Shown here: positions 25,967-33,190 of the stretch, in pieces
Layout of the letters: every line of letters begins with the position of its first letter
Numbering within the stretch: the stretch's first letter is position 1
Assembly (NCBI RefSeq): GCF_013166575.1
Contig: NZ_JABKKE010000005.1
Coordinates: 1-64,000, forward strand
Reading direction: 5' to 3'
Source: Xylanibacter rodentium
GTDB taxonomy: Bacteria; Bacteroidota; Bacteroidia; Bacteroidales; Bacteroidaceae
DNA: 64,000 nucleotides
Translations under genes and position numbers: made by a program
Notes under the pieces: model-generated
What the model saw: the letters and a program-made list of their open reading frames with translations, nothing else
What the model was told of the DNA's origin: nothing
The model's database searches: none

Positions 25967-26482
25967 TCATTGTCTCATACCGTTACGCGGACGTGCCTGA
26001 CGCTGCATGCGCTTGTTCATGTCCTCGGTATATTTCTGATACTGTTCGGACGTCATGATGCCTTTCAGCTTCTCGTCATAACGCTTCATCGCGCCTGCCC
26101 TCTCCATACGTCGTGCAGCATCAATCTTTCGCGGTTGTCCGGCCGGCATACGCCTGATTGCCACCGAGTCTTTTACGCCGCCCTGATGTCCGCCTATATG
26201 GCGTCTTCCATCATTTGTCTTCATACGGTCGCCGGCCGGCATCCTGCGTCCGCCCTGAACTCTCATTCCCACTCTAATGCTGTCAGCATATCTTGTGTTC
26301 AATTCGAGAAGTTTCGCTTTCTGCTCCTCGTTGAGTCCATATCTCGCAGCCACAGCTTCGGTACGTTTCCTGACCATTTCAGTTTTGTCCGCCGGCTTCT
26401 TCTCTCCGTTGCCGCCGGTCTGTGCCATTGCTGCACAACTCATCACCAGTGCCGCTGTCAGAGTCATTATCATTCTTTTCAT
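25967..26482 (-). CDS. Periplasmic DUF4890-like (Spy/CpxP-like) protein
   Basis: A 171-aa protein with a signal peptide (about 1-21, ending AAMAQ). The mature part is short, basic and helical: KRTEAVAARYGLNEEQKAKL followed by LLELN, an Arg/Gly/Met-rich centre with repeated RRMPAG (three times) and a final helix MTSEQYQKYTEDMNKRMQRQ. The layout resembles DUF4890 proteins and the LTXXQ-type Spy family, which bind unfolded proteins; a chaperone role here is inference only. I chose the ATG at 26482 because it begins a typical signal peptide; an upstream frame adds 17 residues without merit. Confidence 0.75.
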   Translation of the reverse strand: MKRMIMTLTAALVMSCAAMAQTGGNGEKKPADKTEMVRKRTEAVAARYGLNEEQKAKLLELNTRYADSIRVGMRVQGGRRMPAGDRMKTNDGRRHIGGHQGGVKDSVAIRRMPAGQPRKIDAARRMERAGAMKRYDEKLKGIMTSEQYQKYTEDMNKRMQRQARPRNGMRQ

Positions 26483-26625
26483 ATCACCTTGTTCTTTAAA
26501 AGTTATCGTTTCTATTGTCAGTTCACTATTCAAGTTGCAACTATCAATATGACGATGAAAAGATTGAAAAGTTTAAAGATTCAATAAAATAAATCTGTTT
26601 TTTCTGCAGAACACCTTTTTTTTCG

Positions 26626-26633
26626 TACTTTTG
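26626..26633 (+). promoter_or_regulatory. -7 promoter element for the DUF4230 pair
   Basis: TACTTTTG, 22 bp before the ATG at 26655, fits the consensus. The resulting leader would be only about 15 nt long. Confidence 0.55.
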
Positions 26634-26654
26634 CATACATATTAATATAACGAC

Positions 26655-27359
26655 ATGAAACAATATTTATTGCATATCACAATAGTTTTTATTGCCATAG
26701 TATCATTTTCGTGCAGCAATAATACCGGATCCGAAGCTCCGTCAAAGAGTATCGACACCATACCTGCGCTCATCATGCAGGTGAAACAGACATCCCGCCT
26801 GTATACGGCCGAGTACAACATCCGGAAGATAGTGACCCACGACGATGTGATAAGACTGAAAGGCACACTGTTCAACAAAGACTTCGACATGCCGGTACCC
26901 ATCGGCGACCGGAAGATAGCGATACCGATGAACGCCAAACTCAAAGCATACATCGACTTCAGCGAGTTCTCGGAAAAGAACATCGAGCGCAACGGCAACA
27001 AAATCACCATCATACTGCCCGACCCGAGAGTGACGCTCACCGGCAGTAAAATCGACCAGAAGAACATCAAGGAGTTTGTCTCGCTGACACGTTCCTACTT
27101 CAGCGATGCCGAGATGTCCGACTACGAACGTCAGGGACGCGCGTCCATAATAGCCAGCATACCGCAGCTGGGCATCATCGAAACCGCCCGCGAGAATGCA
27201 GCCCGCGTGCTGATACCGATGGTAGAGCAGATGGGATTCGGCGAAAAGGACATCACCGTAACCTATCGCAAACAATTCGGCAACGGCGACATCAACACTC
27301 TGATAGACAAGCAAAACATTGAAACCAATACGTCAACCGCAACAAGCATAAAGAAATGA
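26655..27359 (+). CDS. DUF4230 lipoprotein
   Basis: A 234-aa protein with a lipoprotein signal (FIAIVSFSC, lipid site Cys20). The mature part is a DUF4230 domain: RLYTAEYNIRKIVTHDDV, then IGDRKIAIPMNAKLKAYIDF, NKITIILPDPRVTLTGSKID and a C-terminal helical half. Family members are found widely but have no established role. The stop overlaps the start of the next DUF4230 gene by 4 bp (ATGA), so the pair is likely to form a complex or act together at the membrane. The tail (last 25 residues, rich in Thr, Ser, Asn) looks disordered. Confidence 0.85.
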   Translation: MKQYLLHITIVFIAIVSFSCSNNTGSEAPSKSIDTIPALIMQVKQTSRLYTAEYNIRKIVTHDDVIRLKGTLFNKDFDMPVPIGDRKIAIPMNAKLKAYIDFSEFSEKNIERNGNKITIILPDPRVTLTGSKIDQKNIKEFVSLTRSYFSDAEMSDYERQGRASIIASIPQLGIIETARENAARVLIPMVEQMGFGEKDITVTYRKQFGNGDINTLIDKQNIETNTSTATSIKK

Positions 27360-28000
27360 AAAAGACACTCATAACACTCAACAGACTACGAACCACGGCC
27401 ATTGCCGTGGCCATAATAGTAGTGGCTGTCATGATATTCTGGTTGGTCCGGGTGTCGAAGAACAACGAGATTACGATTACCGCCGACAACCGGATAGACA
27501 TCACTCCGGAACAGATACAGTCGATAAAGGCCATCGGCGAATGGGAATTCCTGTCCATTACCGACGAGGAAATGGTGGACACCACACGCAGCCGTCTCTT
27601 CGGCAACGACCGTCTGGTACGAATATACTACGGCACCATGCGGCTCGGAATAAACATGCACCATACCAAACCCGGATGGATAAAACCATCGGGCGACAGC
27701 GTCAGCGTGACATTGCCGCCGGTAGAACTGCTCGACCACGACTTTATCGACGAAGCCCGCACCCGCTCTTTCCACGAGAGCGGACGATGGACAGCCGAGG
27801 ACCGCGAGGCCATGTACCGCCGTGCCCACAGAATGATGAAAGCCCGCGGACTGACACCGGCCAACATCAACACCGCCCGCAACAATGCCGACGCCCAGAT
27901 GCGCAGCATGCTGCGTGCCATCGGTTTCAGGCATATCACCATCAGGTTTGAGAACCGGGCACCACTTCTACCACCGTCAGCACAGCACCGTCTACCCTGA
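27356..28000 (+). CDS. Second DUF4230 protein, membrane-anchored
   Basis: A 214-aa protein with one N-terminal transmembrane segment (about residues 13-31, TTAIAVAIIVVAVMIFWLV) and a periplasmic DUF4230 domain (IKAIGEWEFLSITDEEMVDT, then RIYYGTMRLGINMHHTKPGW, VSVTLPPVELLDHDFIDE). It pairs with the upstream lipoprotein by a 4-bp overlap: one anchored in the inner membrane, the other by lipid. The last 20 codons overlap the 3' end of trmO on the other strand by 59 bp, so no terminator separates the two convergent genes. Confidence 0.85.
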   Translation: MKKTLITLNRLRTTAIAVAIIVVAVMIFWLVRVSKNNEITITADNRIDITPEQIQSIKAIGEWEFLSITDEEMVDTTRSRLFGNDRLVRIYYGTMRLGINMHHTKPGWIKPSGDSVSVTLPPVELLDHDFIDEARTRSFHESGRWTAEDREAMYRRAHRMMKARGLTPANINTARNNADAQMRSMLRAIGFRHITIRFENRAPLLPPSAQHRLP

Positions 28001-28628
28001 AACGTATGTCGCTGCCGCCAAAGGACATGCCATAGACACGCGACGGGTCGTCATGAAAATGAGGCCTCGGGTCGAGTTCGAGCACACCGGCAAGCGTACG
28101 CCACTGCTCCGGTGGCAACACACGCCGGACATCATCCGGTATGTCCACCCTCAGCGTATGCCACTCTTCACTGTCGGCAAATCCGCATCTCACTCCCTCA
28201 TGGCAATCGGCCTGCGCCACATAAGGCTTGATGTCGTATATCGGCGTGCCGTCCATCAGATCGGCTCCCGACACATGTACCACCGGGCCGGATGCTTCCG
28301 TATGCTCTATACTTTCTATCCTCACCGACGACAGCCCCAGATTGTTGGGACGGAACGGCGAGCGCGTGGCAAACACCCCCATCCTGACATTGCCGCCCAG
28401 ACGAGGCGGACGCACCGTGGCCGCCTTACGCGCCCCGATGTTGGCCGAAAATCCCCATATCATCCATAAATAATCGAATCCCTCAAGTCCGCGCAACGCG
28501 TCGGCACTGCGGTATTCCGGCTCGAAGACTATGCGTCCGCGCAGTCCTTCCACCAGCCCGCTCTGCCTCGGTATGCCGAATTTTGTGGTAAACGGCGAAT
28601 GAAAATGCGCTACAGGTATTATTTCCAT
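27942..28628 (-). CDS. trmO: tRNA (t6A37) N6-methyltransferase TrmO
   Basis: TrmO (TsaA/UPF0066) methylates the t6A base next to the anticodon of tRNA-Thr using SAM. The 228-aa protein has the beta-barrel domain motifs PVAHFHSPFTTKFGIPRQ at the start, FDYLWMIWGFS, FATRSPFRPNNLGLSSVRI and DLMDGTPIYDIKPY. The C-terminal domain (about 160-228) is the usual small extension. It is a single gene, convergent with and overlapping the second DUF4230 gene. Confidence 0.93.
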   Translation of the reverse strand: MEIIPVAHFHSPFTTKFGIPRQSGLVEGLRGRIVFEPEYRSADALRGLEGFDYLWMIWGFSANIGARKAATVRPPRLGGNVRMGVFATRSPFRPNNLGLSSVRIESIEHTEASGPVVHVSGADLMDGTPIYDIKPYVAQADCHEGVRCGFADSEEWHTLRVDIPDDVRRVLPPEQWRTLAGVLELDPRPHFHDDPSRVYGMSFGGSDIRFRVDGAVLTVVEVVPGSQT

Positions 28629-28831
28629 GCATCTTTATTTTTAAAAAGTGGATATATACAATCGGCTCTCTGTATTTTCCTTTGCGCCAACTCCTAATAA
28701 GACTGAGAAGACGCCCGGCACGACAAGCCATATGCAAATGTACGTATAAATCGCGACATTTCCACAACGGCAGGATAAAGTAATTGGCCCATCAGGAACA
28801 TTCGCCTTTTGACAAGCCGGCGCAATGTACG

Positions 28832-29165
28832 GATTATTCTGAAAAAAACGCATTTTATTTTTAGCAAACCAGAAAGGCCGTAAGGCCTTCTCTGCTATTC
28901 CAACACATGGTTTTAGTGCCTTCAACTTGCAATAAGGGCCTCCCTGCATTCCCGTAACGGCCGTTTCGCAGTGCAAGGAGGGCCTTTTCGCAATGCAACG
29001 GCGGCCTTATTGCAAGGCGAAAAGGCCCTCTCTGCTTTCTTGACAAAGCCATATTTTCGTAACACACTGATAATCAGTGCTTCCCTTTTGACGCAAAAAT
29101 CACGATTTTCGGGCCGTCGGCCGGAAATTGAACATACGATGCCGCTTAACATACGTTAAAGTAAA
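28832..29165 (+). repeat. Variable-core repeat, copy 3
   Basis: Full-length copy in the same orientation as copy 1. The left end is GATTATTCT, seven A and CGCATTTTATTTTT; the right end has ACGCAAAAATC, GGGCCGTCGGCCGG and finally CGTTAAAGTAAA. The core has GGCC at steps of 22, 22, 22 and 21 bp, with words such as TTGCAATAAGGGCC and GGCGGCCTTATTGCAA in opposite orientation, so neighbouring units can pair. It occupies most of the gap between trmO and the TPR lipoprotein leader. Confidence 0.82.
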
Positions 29166-29424
29166 GAAATTTACGAGTTGCGTAATCGAATGGCATTATC
29201 TTTCACTGCCGTCCCTAAAGAGTTCAAACCTATACCGTCATAAAGGATTCCCATACCTTCGGAACATTAACTACCAACATGAAACAAGCCACGTTTTTGT
29301 TCTCTCCCGCACGGCATCCGTATTACGAACCCCGATAAAACACTTTTTCTGGAATCCGAATATACCCGAATAACGACGTTTAAACCGTTTTTCTCACCAT
29401 GTGTAATAATATGTAATAGTTTGC

Positions 29425-29455
29425 TTGCCGTAAATCGCTTTTTTTAATACATTTG
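29425..29455 (+). promoter_or_regulatory. Promoter upstream of the TPR lipoprotein
   Basis: TTG (29425-29427), exactly 20 nt, then TACATTTG (29448-29455): a full match to the Bacteroidota promoter. The transcript would start near 29461 and carry a leader of almost 290 nt before the lipoprotein frame. Confidence 0.75.
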
Positions 29456-29463
29456 CATCGCTT

Positions 29464-29497
29464 TGCTGTCACGGCCATACCATCCGGCCAGACAGCA
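29464..29497 (+). promoter_or_regulatory. Leader stem-loop
   Basis: TGCTGTC (29464-29470) pairs with GACAGCA (29491-29497); inside it, GGCC pairs with GGCC across small internal loops. It lies at the very start of the predicted transcript. It could protect the 5' end or take part in attenuation. Confidence 0.5.
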
Positions 29498-29539
29498 CAT
29501 ACACATTCATGGCAAAAATACATTATATAAACAAGTGAA

Positions 29540-29644
29540 ATGAAATCAAACATCAGACAAATGAAAATCAAAACCATGATTATGATGATGGCCGTGGTGT
29601 TCATTATGGCAAACCCGCCAACGTCTGTTTCACGCTTCCTGTGA
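29540..29644 (+). CDS. Possible 34-aa leader peptide, Met-rich and hydrophobic
   Basis: A short frame starting with ATG at 29540 encodes a peptide with a Met-rich hydrophobic core (KTMIMMMAVVFIMA) and a short tail, PPTSVSRFL. It lies in the long leader of the TPR lipoprotein, in a different frame. A second short frame (29664-29741, 25 aa) follows and ends 8 bp before the lipoprotein signal sequence. It could be a membrane micropeptide, a leader peptide or chance; there is no family support. Confidence 0.35.
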   Translation: MKSNIRQMKIKTMIMMMAVVFIMANPPTSVSRFL

Positions 29645-29748
29645 CTTTCAAGCTGAAATGACAATGCGGCAAGTCATGACAACAGACATCAAGGCAACAC
29701 CAACAAAAGACAACCACCATAAAACCAAAGCATACACATAGATCAAAA

Positions 29749-31407
29749 ATCAGAAGATACAGTATATTTGGATTATTATTAGTTGTATCTCTGGTAATTG
29801 CGGGCTGCTCAAAAGGGCAGTCACGCAATTCGTTGTTGAAACGCGCCGAAGAGGCATCGCGCTTCTCTCCATACAATGCCGTCAACATGCTGAAACACTA
29901 CACGGCCGACAGTTTCCGTGTGGAAAGAGACCGCAATCTCTACACCCTACTGATAAGCGAAAACATACACCGCATGGGAATAACCGAAGCCGACGACAGC
30001 GCCATCGCGGAATGCAGGCTATACTATGGAAAGCACCACGACAAGAGATACTACGGACGGGCCTTGCTGCACAACGGCATAACCCTCTACAGCAACGGCA
30101 TGCGCTACAGAGCCATAGAAATGATAAAACAAGCCGAACATGAAGCATCGGGCAGCGACAACCACAACTTCGTCTACGACCTCAACGATATCCTCGGAAT
30201 GATAAACAACCAATCGGGCAACAACAAGCTCGCCACAAAATACTACCGAAAAGCCCTGGCGGCAGCCAAGTCTGCCTCGAACCCTACACTGACCGTAAAA
30301 GCCCTGAACAGACTCGCAGACACCTTCGATGCGGCCGGAATGCCGGACAGCATGTACAAATATATAGAGGAATGCAGGAAAATACATATCGAAGACAATG
30401 AGCAATATGCCGCCATGCTTACCAACGACGCCGCCTACCGCCTGTACATCAGAGACACGGTGCGGGCCGAAAAGCTGCTGAGAAAGGCACAGGCCGTGTT
30501 TACGCTTTACAAGACACAGAAACTCACGGGCGACATCTATGCCGGACAGGGCCACATGGAGCAGGCGTGCTCGCTATGGTACGAAGCCATATTCTCACCG
30601 CAGCCCGACATAGGGATTGCGGCCTGCCACAATCTGACAGACCATTTCAACAAGAGCGGACAGTACAAACGTGCCGCCTATATCAGCCAGAAGCTGAACA
30701 CGATATACGAAAATACATATCTGAACAACAACACTCTGGAAATCGCCTACGTACAGACACGATACGACAACATGGCAACCGAGCGGCAAGCCAGACGCAT
30801 ACAGACCGTCAACCTGTCTGCCATGGCGCTGCTGGCAATATTGATACTCACATTCATCGTCTACCACCACAGGCGGATAAAATCAATCAACAACCGCTAC
30901 TCCTCTGAACTGCTGCTCTACAACATGACATGCGCCGAACTGGAGAAACTGCAACACCTGAAAGAGAAGGACAATGTACTGATTGCAGACAAGATGAAAG
31001 AAATAGACCGCCTTCAGCAACGGCTGGCCGAATACCACGACGACCGATGCCGCCCCGACAACTGGAACATGAAGGAACAAATCCTGCAAGCCCCCGAAGT
31101 GATGAGGCTGCACTCCATGGCGGCACGCAACAAGAAGGCCTCAGACGAAGACTGGGCCGGACTGTACCGCCTGGCAACGACATGGCTTCCCGAACTGATG
31201 TCACGCCTCAACAACACCGACAGCCTCAACATCAAGGAAACCAACGTATGCCTGCTCATCCGCCTGCGCTTCATCCCGTCGGAGATAGCCATACTCACGG
31301 ACATGTCGCCACAACTCATCACCAACATGCGCGTGCGCATGCTGTTCAAGATATTCGGAGAGCGCGGGGGAGCACGTGATTTTGACAGCCGCATAAGGAA
31401 CATATAG
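29749..31407 (+). CDS. TPR sensor lipoprotein/regulator with coiled coil and HTH-like C-terminus
   Basis: The open frame encodes a lipoprotein signal (RRYSIFGLLLVVSLVIAGC, with lipid-site Cys at about residue 20), TPR-like helical repeats (about 40-320), one transmembrane segment (about 357-375, NLSAMALLAILILTFIVYHH), a coiled coil, and a C-terminal part ending ITNMRVRMLFKIFG that resembles a DNA-binding HTH. This architecture is common in Bacteroidales regulators. No ATG precedes the signal sequence: the codon where Met is expected (29749) is ATC, and the first TTG (29833) would delete the signal. The start is thus either a rare AUC or a point mutation. A stop at 29677 limits it upstream. 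Confidence 0.75.
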   Translation: MRRYSIFGLLLVVSLVIAGCSKGQSRNSLLKRAEEASRFSPYNAVNMLKHYTADSFRVERDRNLYTLLISENIHRMGITEADDSAIAECRLYYGKHHDKRYYGRALLHNGITLYSNGMRYRAIEMIKQAEHEASGSDNHNFVYDLNDILGMINNQSGNNKLATKYYRKALAAAKSASNPTLTVKALNRLADTFDAAGMPDSMYKYIEECRKIHIEDNEQYAAMLTNDAAYRLYIRDTVRAEKLLRKAQAVFTLYKTQKLTGDIYAGQGHMEQACSLWYEAIFSPQPDIGIAACHNLTDHFNKSGQYKRAAYISQKLNTIYENTYLNNNTLEIAYVQTRYDNMATERQARRIQTVNLSAMALLAILILTFIVYHHRRIKSINNRYSSELLLYNMTCAELEKLQHLKEKDNVLIADKMKEIDRLQQRLAEYHDDRCRPDNWNMKEQILQAPEVMRLHSMAARNKKASDEDWAGLYRLATTWLPELMSRLNNTDSLNIKETNVCLLIRLRFIPSEIAILTDMSPQLITNMRVRMLFKIFGERGGARDFDSRIRNI

Positions 31408-31484
31408 ACACATAAACCCGGAAATAAGAGGACGCAGGCCGTTGAAAAAGAGTAAATTCGTTTCCTGTTCTCATTATTAATTCG

Positions 31485-31492
31485 TAATTTTG
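31485..31492 (+). promoter_or_regulatory. -7 promoter element for the nucleotidyltransferase operon
   Basis: TAATTTTG lies 27 bp before the ATG at 31519; TTTC, close to the -33 consensus, lies 20 nt upstream. It would drive the three-gene inositol-lipid-type operon. Confidence 0.6.
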
Positions 31493-31518
31493 CCGTCCGT
31501 TAGACATACAGAAAGAAA

Positions 31519-32244
31519 ATGAAATATGCAATAATCGCCGCCGGAGAAGGCAGCAGGCTGGCCGCCGAGGGCGTGGAATCGCCCAAACCGCTGGTCAAGA
31601 TAAGACACGAACGGCTGATAGACCGCCTGATAAGGGTGTTCATGGACAACGACGCGGAAGAGATAGTCGTAATCTGCAACGACATAACGACAGAGGTAAG
31701 TTTTCATCTTGTCAAGTTACAGCAAGACGGACTGGAGGGGCGCCCGTTGCCGTTGCGCTTCATCGTGAAAAGCACACCAAGCTCCATGCACAGTTTCTTT
31801 GAAATCAGCCGCATGCTCGGCGACGGACCGTTCTGCCTCACCACCGTAGACACTATATTCCGCGAAGAGGAGTTCGCACGTTATATCGCGGCTTTCAGCG
31901 AGGCTGTTACATCGGGCAAGTGTGACGGAATGATGGGAGTGACCGACTATATCGACGACGAGAAGCCGCTGTATGTCGACACAGACGACAGCCTCGGCAT
32001 CACCGGGTTTCTCGACCGTTCGGACACATGCCGATATATTTCAGGAGGCATCTACGGCCTCACATCAACGGCAATAGAGACATTGTGCGGCTGCATGGAA
32101 CGCGGCGAGAGCCGTATGCGCAACTTCCAGAGAGCGCTGATAGCCGACGGACGGAGACTAAAGGCATGGCCATTCTCCAAAGTTCTCGACATCGACCATG
32201 CCACGGACATAAAGAAAGCAGAAGATTTCATATTGGAAGAATAA
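31519..32244 (+). CDS. Sugar/inositol-phosphate nucleotidyltransferase
   Basis: A 241-aa NTP-transferase fold. The N-terminal MKYAIIAAGEGSRL is the nucleotide-binding G-x-G-x-R loop, followed by SPKPLVKI; metal-ligand Asp residues are expected in CLTTVDTIF and the C-terminal LDIDHATD. Genes of this type stand beside a CDP-alcohol phosphatidyltransferase in the inositol-lipid clusters of Bacteroides, where they are thought to supply an activated inositol phosphate or another activated alcohol. Here the next gene starts 4 bp after the stop and is such a transferase, supporting that role. The true substrate is inference. Confidence 0.82.
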   Translation: MKYAIIAAGEGSRLAAEGVESPKPLVKIRHERLIDRLIRVFMDNDAEEIVVICNDITTEVSFHLVKLQQDGLEGRPLPLRFIVKSTPSSMHSFFEISRMLGDGPFCLTTVDTIFREEEFARYIAAFSEAVTSGKCDGMMGVTDYIDDEKPLYVDTDDSLGITGFLDRSDTCRYISGGIYGLTSTAIETLCGCMERGESRMRNFQRALIADGRRLKAWPFSKVLDIDHATDIKKAEDFILEE

Positions 32245-32248
32245 AGTT

Positions 32249-33190
32249 ATGGAAAAGAGTTTCAGCGAATTGCTTCGCGCTTCGTTCAAGTCGGCCGACA
32301 CCGAGGAGTGGCTCGACATATACTTCACACGCCCCATCGGCCTTGCCTTCGCGCTGCTTTGGGCACGTCTCGGGGTGCATCCCAACACTATCACCATCCT
32401 CTCTATGTTTCTCGGAATAGGAGCAGGATGGATGTTCAGCCACACAGACCTGTGGCACAATATCGCAGGAATAGTGCTTATGATGTTCGCCAACTTCTGC
32501 GACTCCACCGACGGACAGCTTGCCCGACTTACAGGCCGGAAGACTCTCATCGGTCGGATGCTCGACGGAGTGGCCAGCGACGTATGGTTCACTGCGGTAT
32601 ATCTGGGCATCGTATTCCGTCTTTGGAACGACAACATGCCTTTCATCGATGTGAAATGGGGAGCATGGGCATTGCTGCTCTGTGCCGTCGCCGGATTCGT
32701 GTGCCACACCATGCAGTGCCGGCTGGCCGACTACTACCGCCAGATTCATCTTTATTTCCTGCTCGGCAAGAGCGGCAGCGAACTCGACGACTACGAGTCG
32801 CAGCAGGCCATCGTGGACGGTCTGCCCAAGAAAGGCGCTTTCTGGGAGCGGGCTTTCTATACCAACTATGCCAAATACTGTCGCGCACAGGAAAAGAGCA
32901 CACCTGAGTTTCAGGCTTTCTATCGCAACATACGAGCCAGATATCCCGACGTCAGCGATATGCCGCAGCAGTTGCGCGACGACTTCCGTGCCGGTTCGCT
33001 TCCGCTGATGAAGTACACCAACCTGCTCACCCACAACTCACGCGCCATAACGCTATTCATAGGTTGTCTGCTCGACATACCTTATATATATCCGCTCTTC
33101 GAGATTATCGTATTGTCAACTATATATTGGCACATGCACAGAAGTCACGAAGCTCTGTGCCGGCGCCTCAACACCACGTACGGCCTATGA
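32249..33190 (+). CDS. CDP-alcohol phosphatidyltransferase (probable inositol-lipid synthase)
   Basis: A 313-aa integral membrane enzyme with about five or six hydrophobic segments. The CDP-alcohol signature begins normally, CDSTDGQLAR (Asp85, Asp88, Gly89, Ala92, Arg93), then G102 and D106. The final Asp (D111) is one residue further than the usual D-x3-D. It likely joins a CDP-activated lipid or alcohol to inositol phosphate. It lies 4 bp after the nucleotidyltransferase and overlaps the DUF5686 gene by 4 bp. The middle part (about 170-260) is a long charged loop unusual for the smallest members of the family. Confidence 0.85.
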   Translation: MEKSFSELLRASFKSADTEEWLDIYFTRPIGLAFALLWARLGVHPNTITILSMFLGIGAGWMFSHTDLWHNIAGIVLMMFANFCDSTDGQLARLTGRKTLIGRMLDGVASDVWFTAVYLGIVFRLWNDNMPFIDVKWGAWALLLCAVAGFVCHTMQCRLADYYRQIHLYFLLGKSGSELDDYESQQAIVDGLPKKGAFWERAFYTNYAKYCRAQEKSTPEFQAFYRNIRARYPDVSDMPQQLRDDFRAGSLPLMKYTNLLTHNSRAITLFIGCLLDIPYIYPLFEIIVLSTIYWHMHRSHEALCRRLNTTYGL

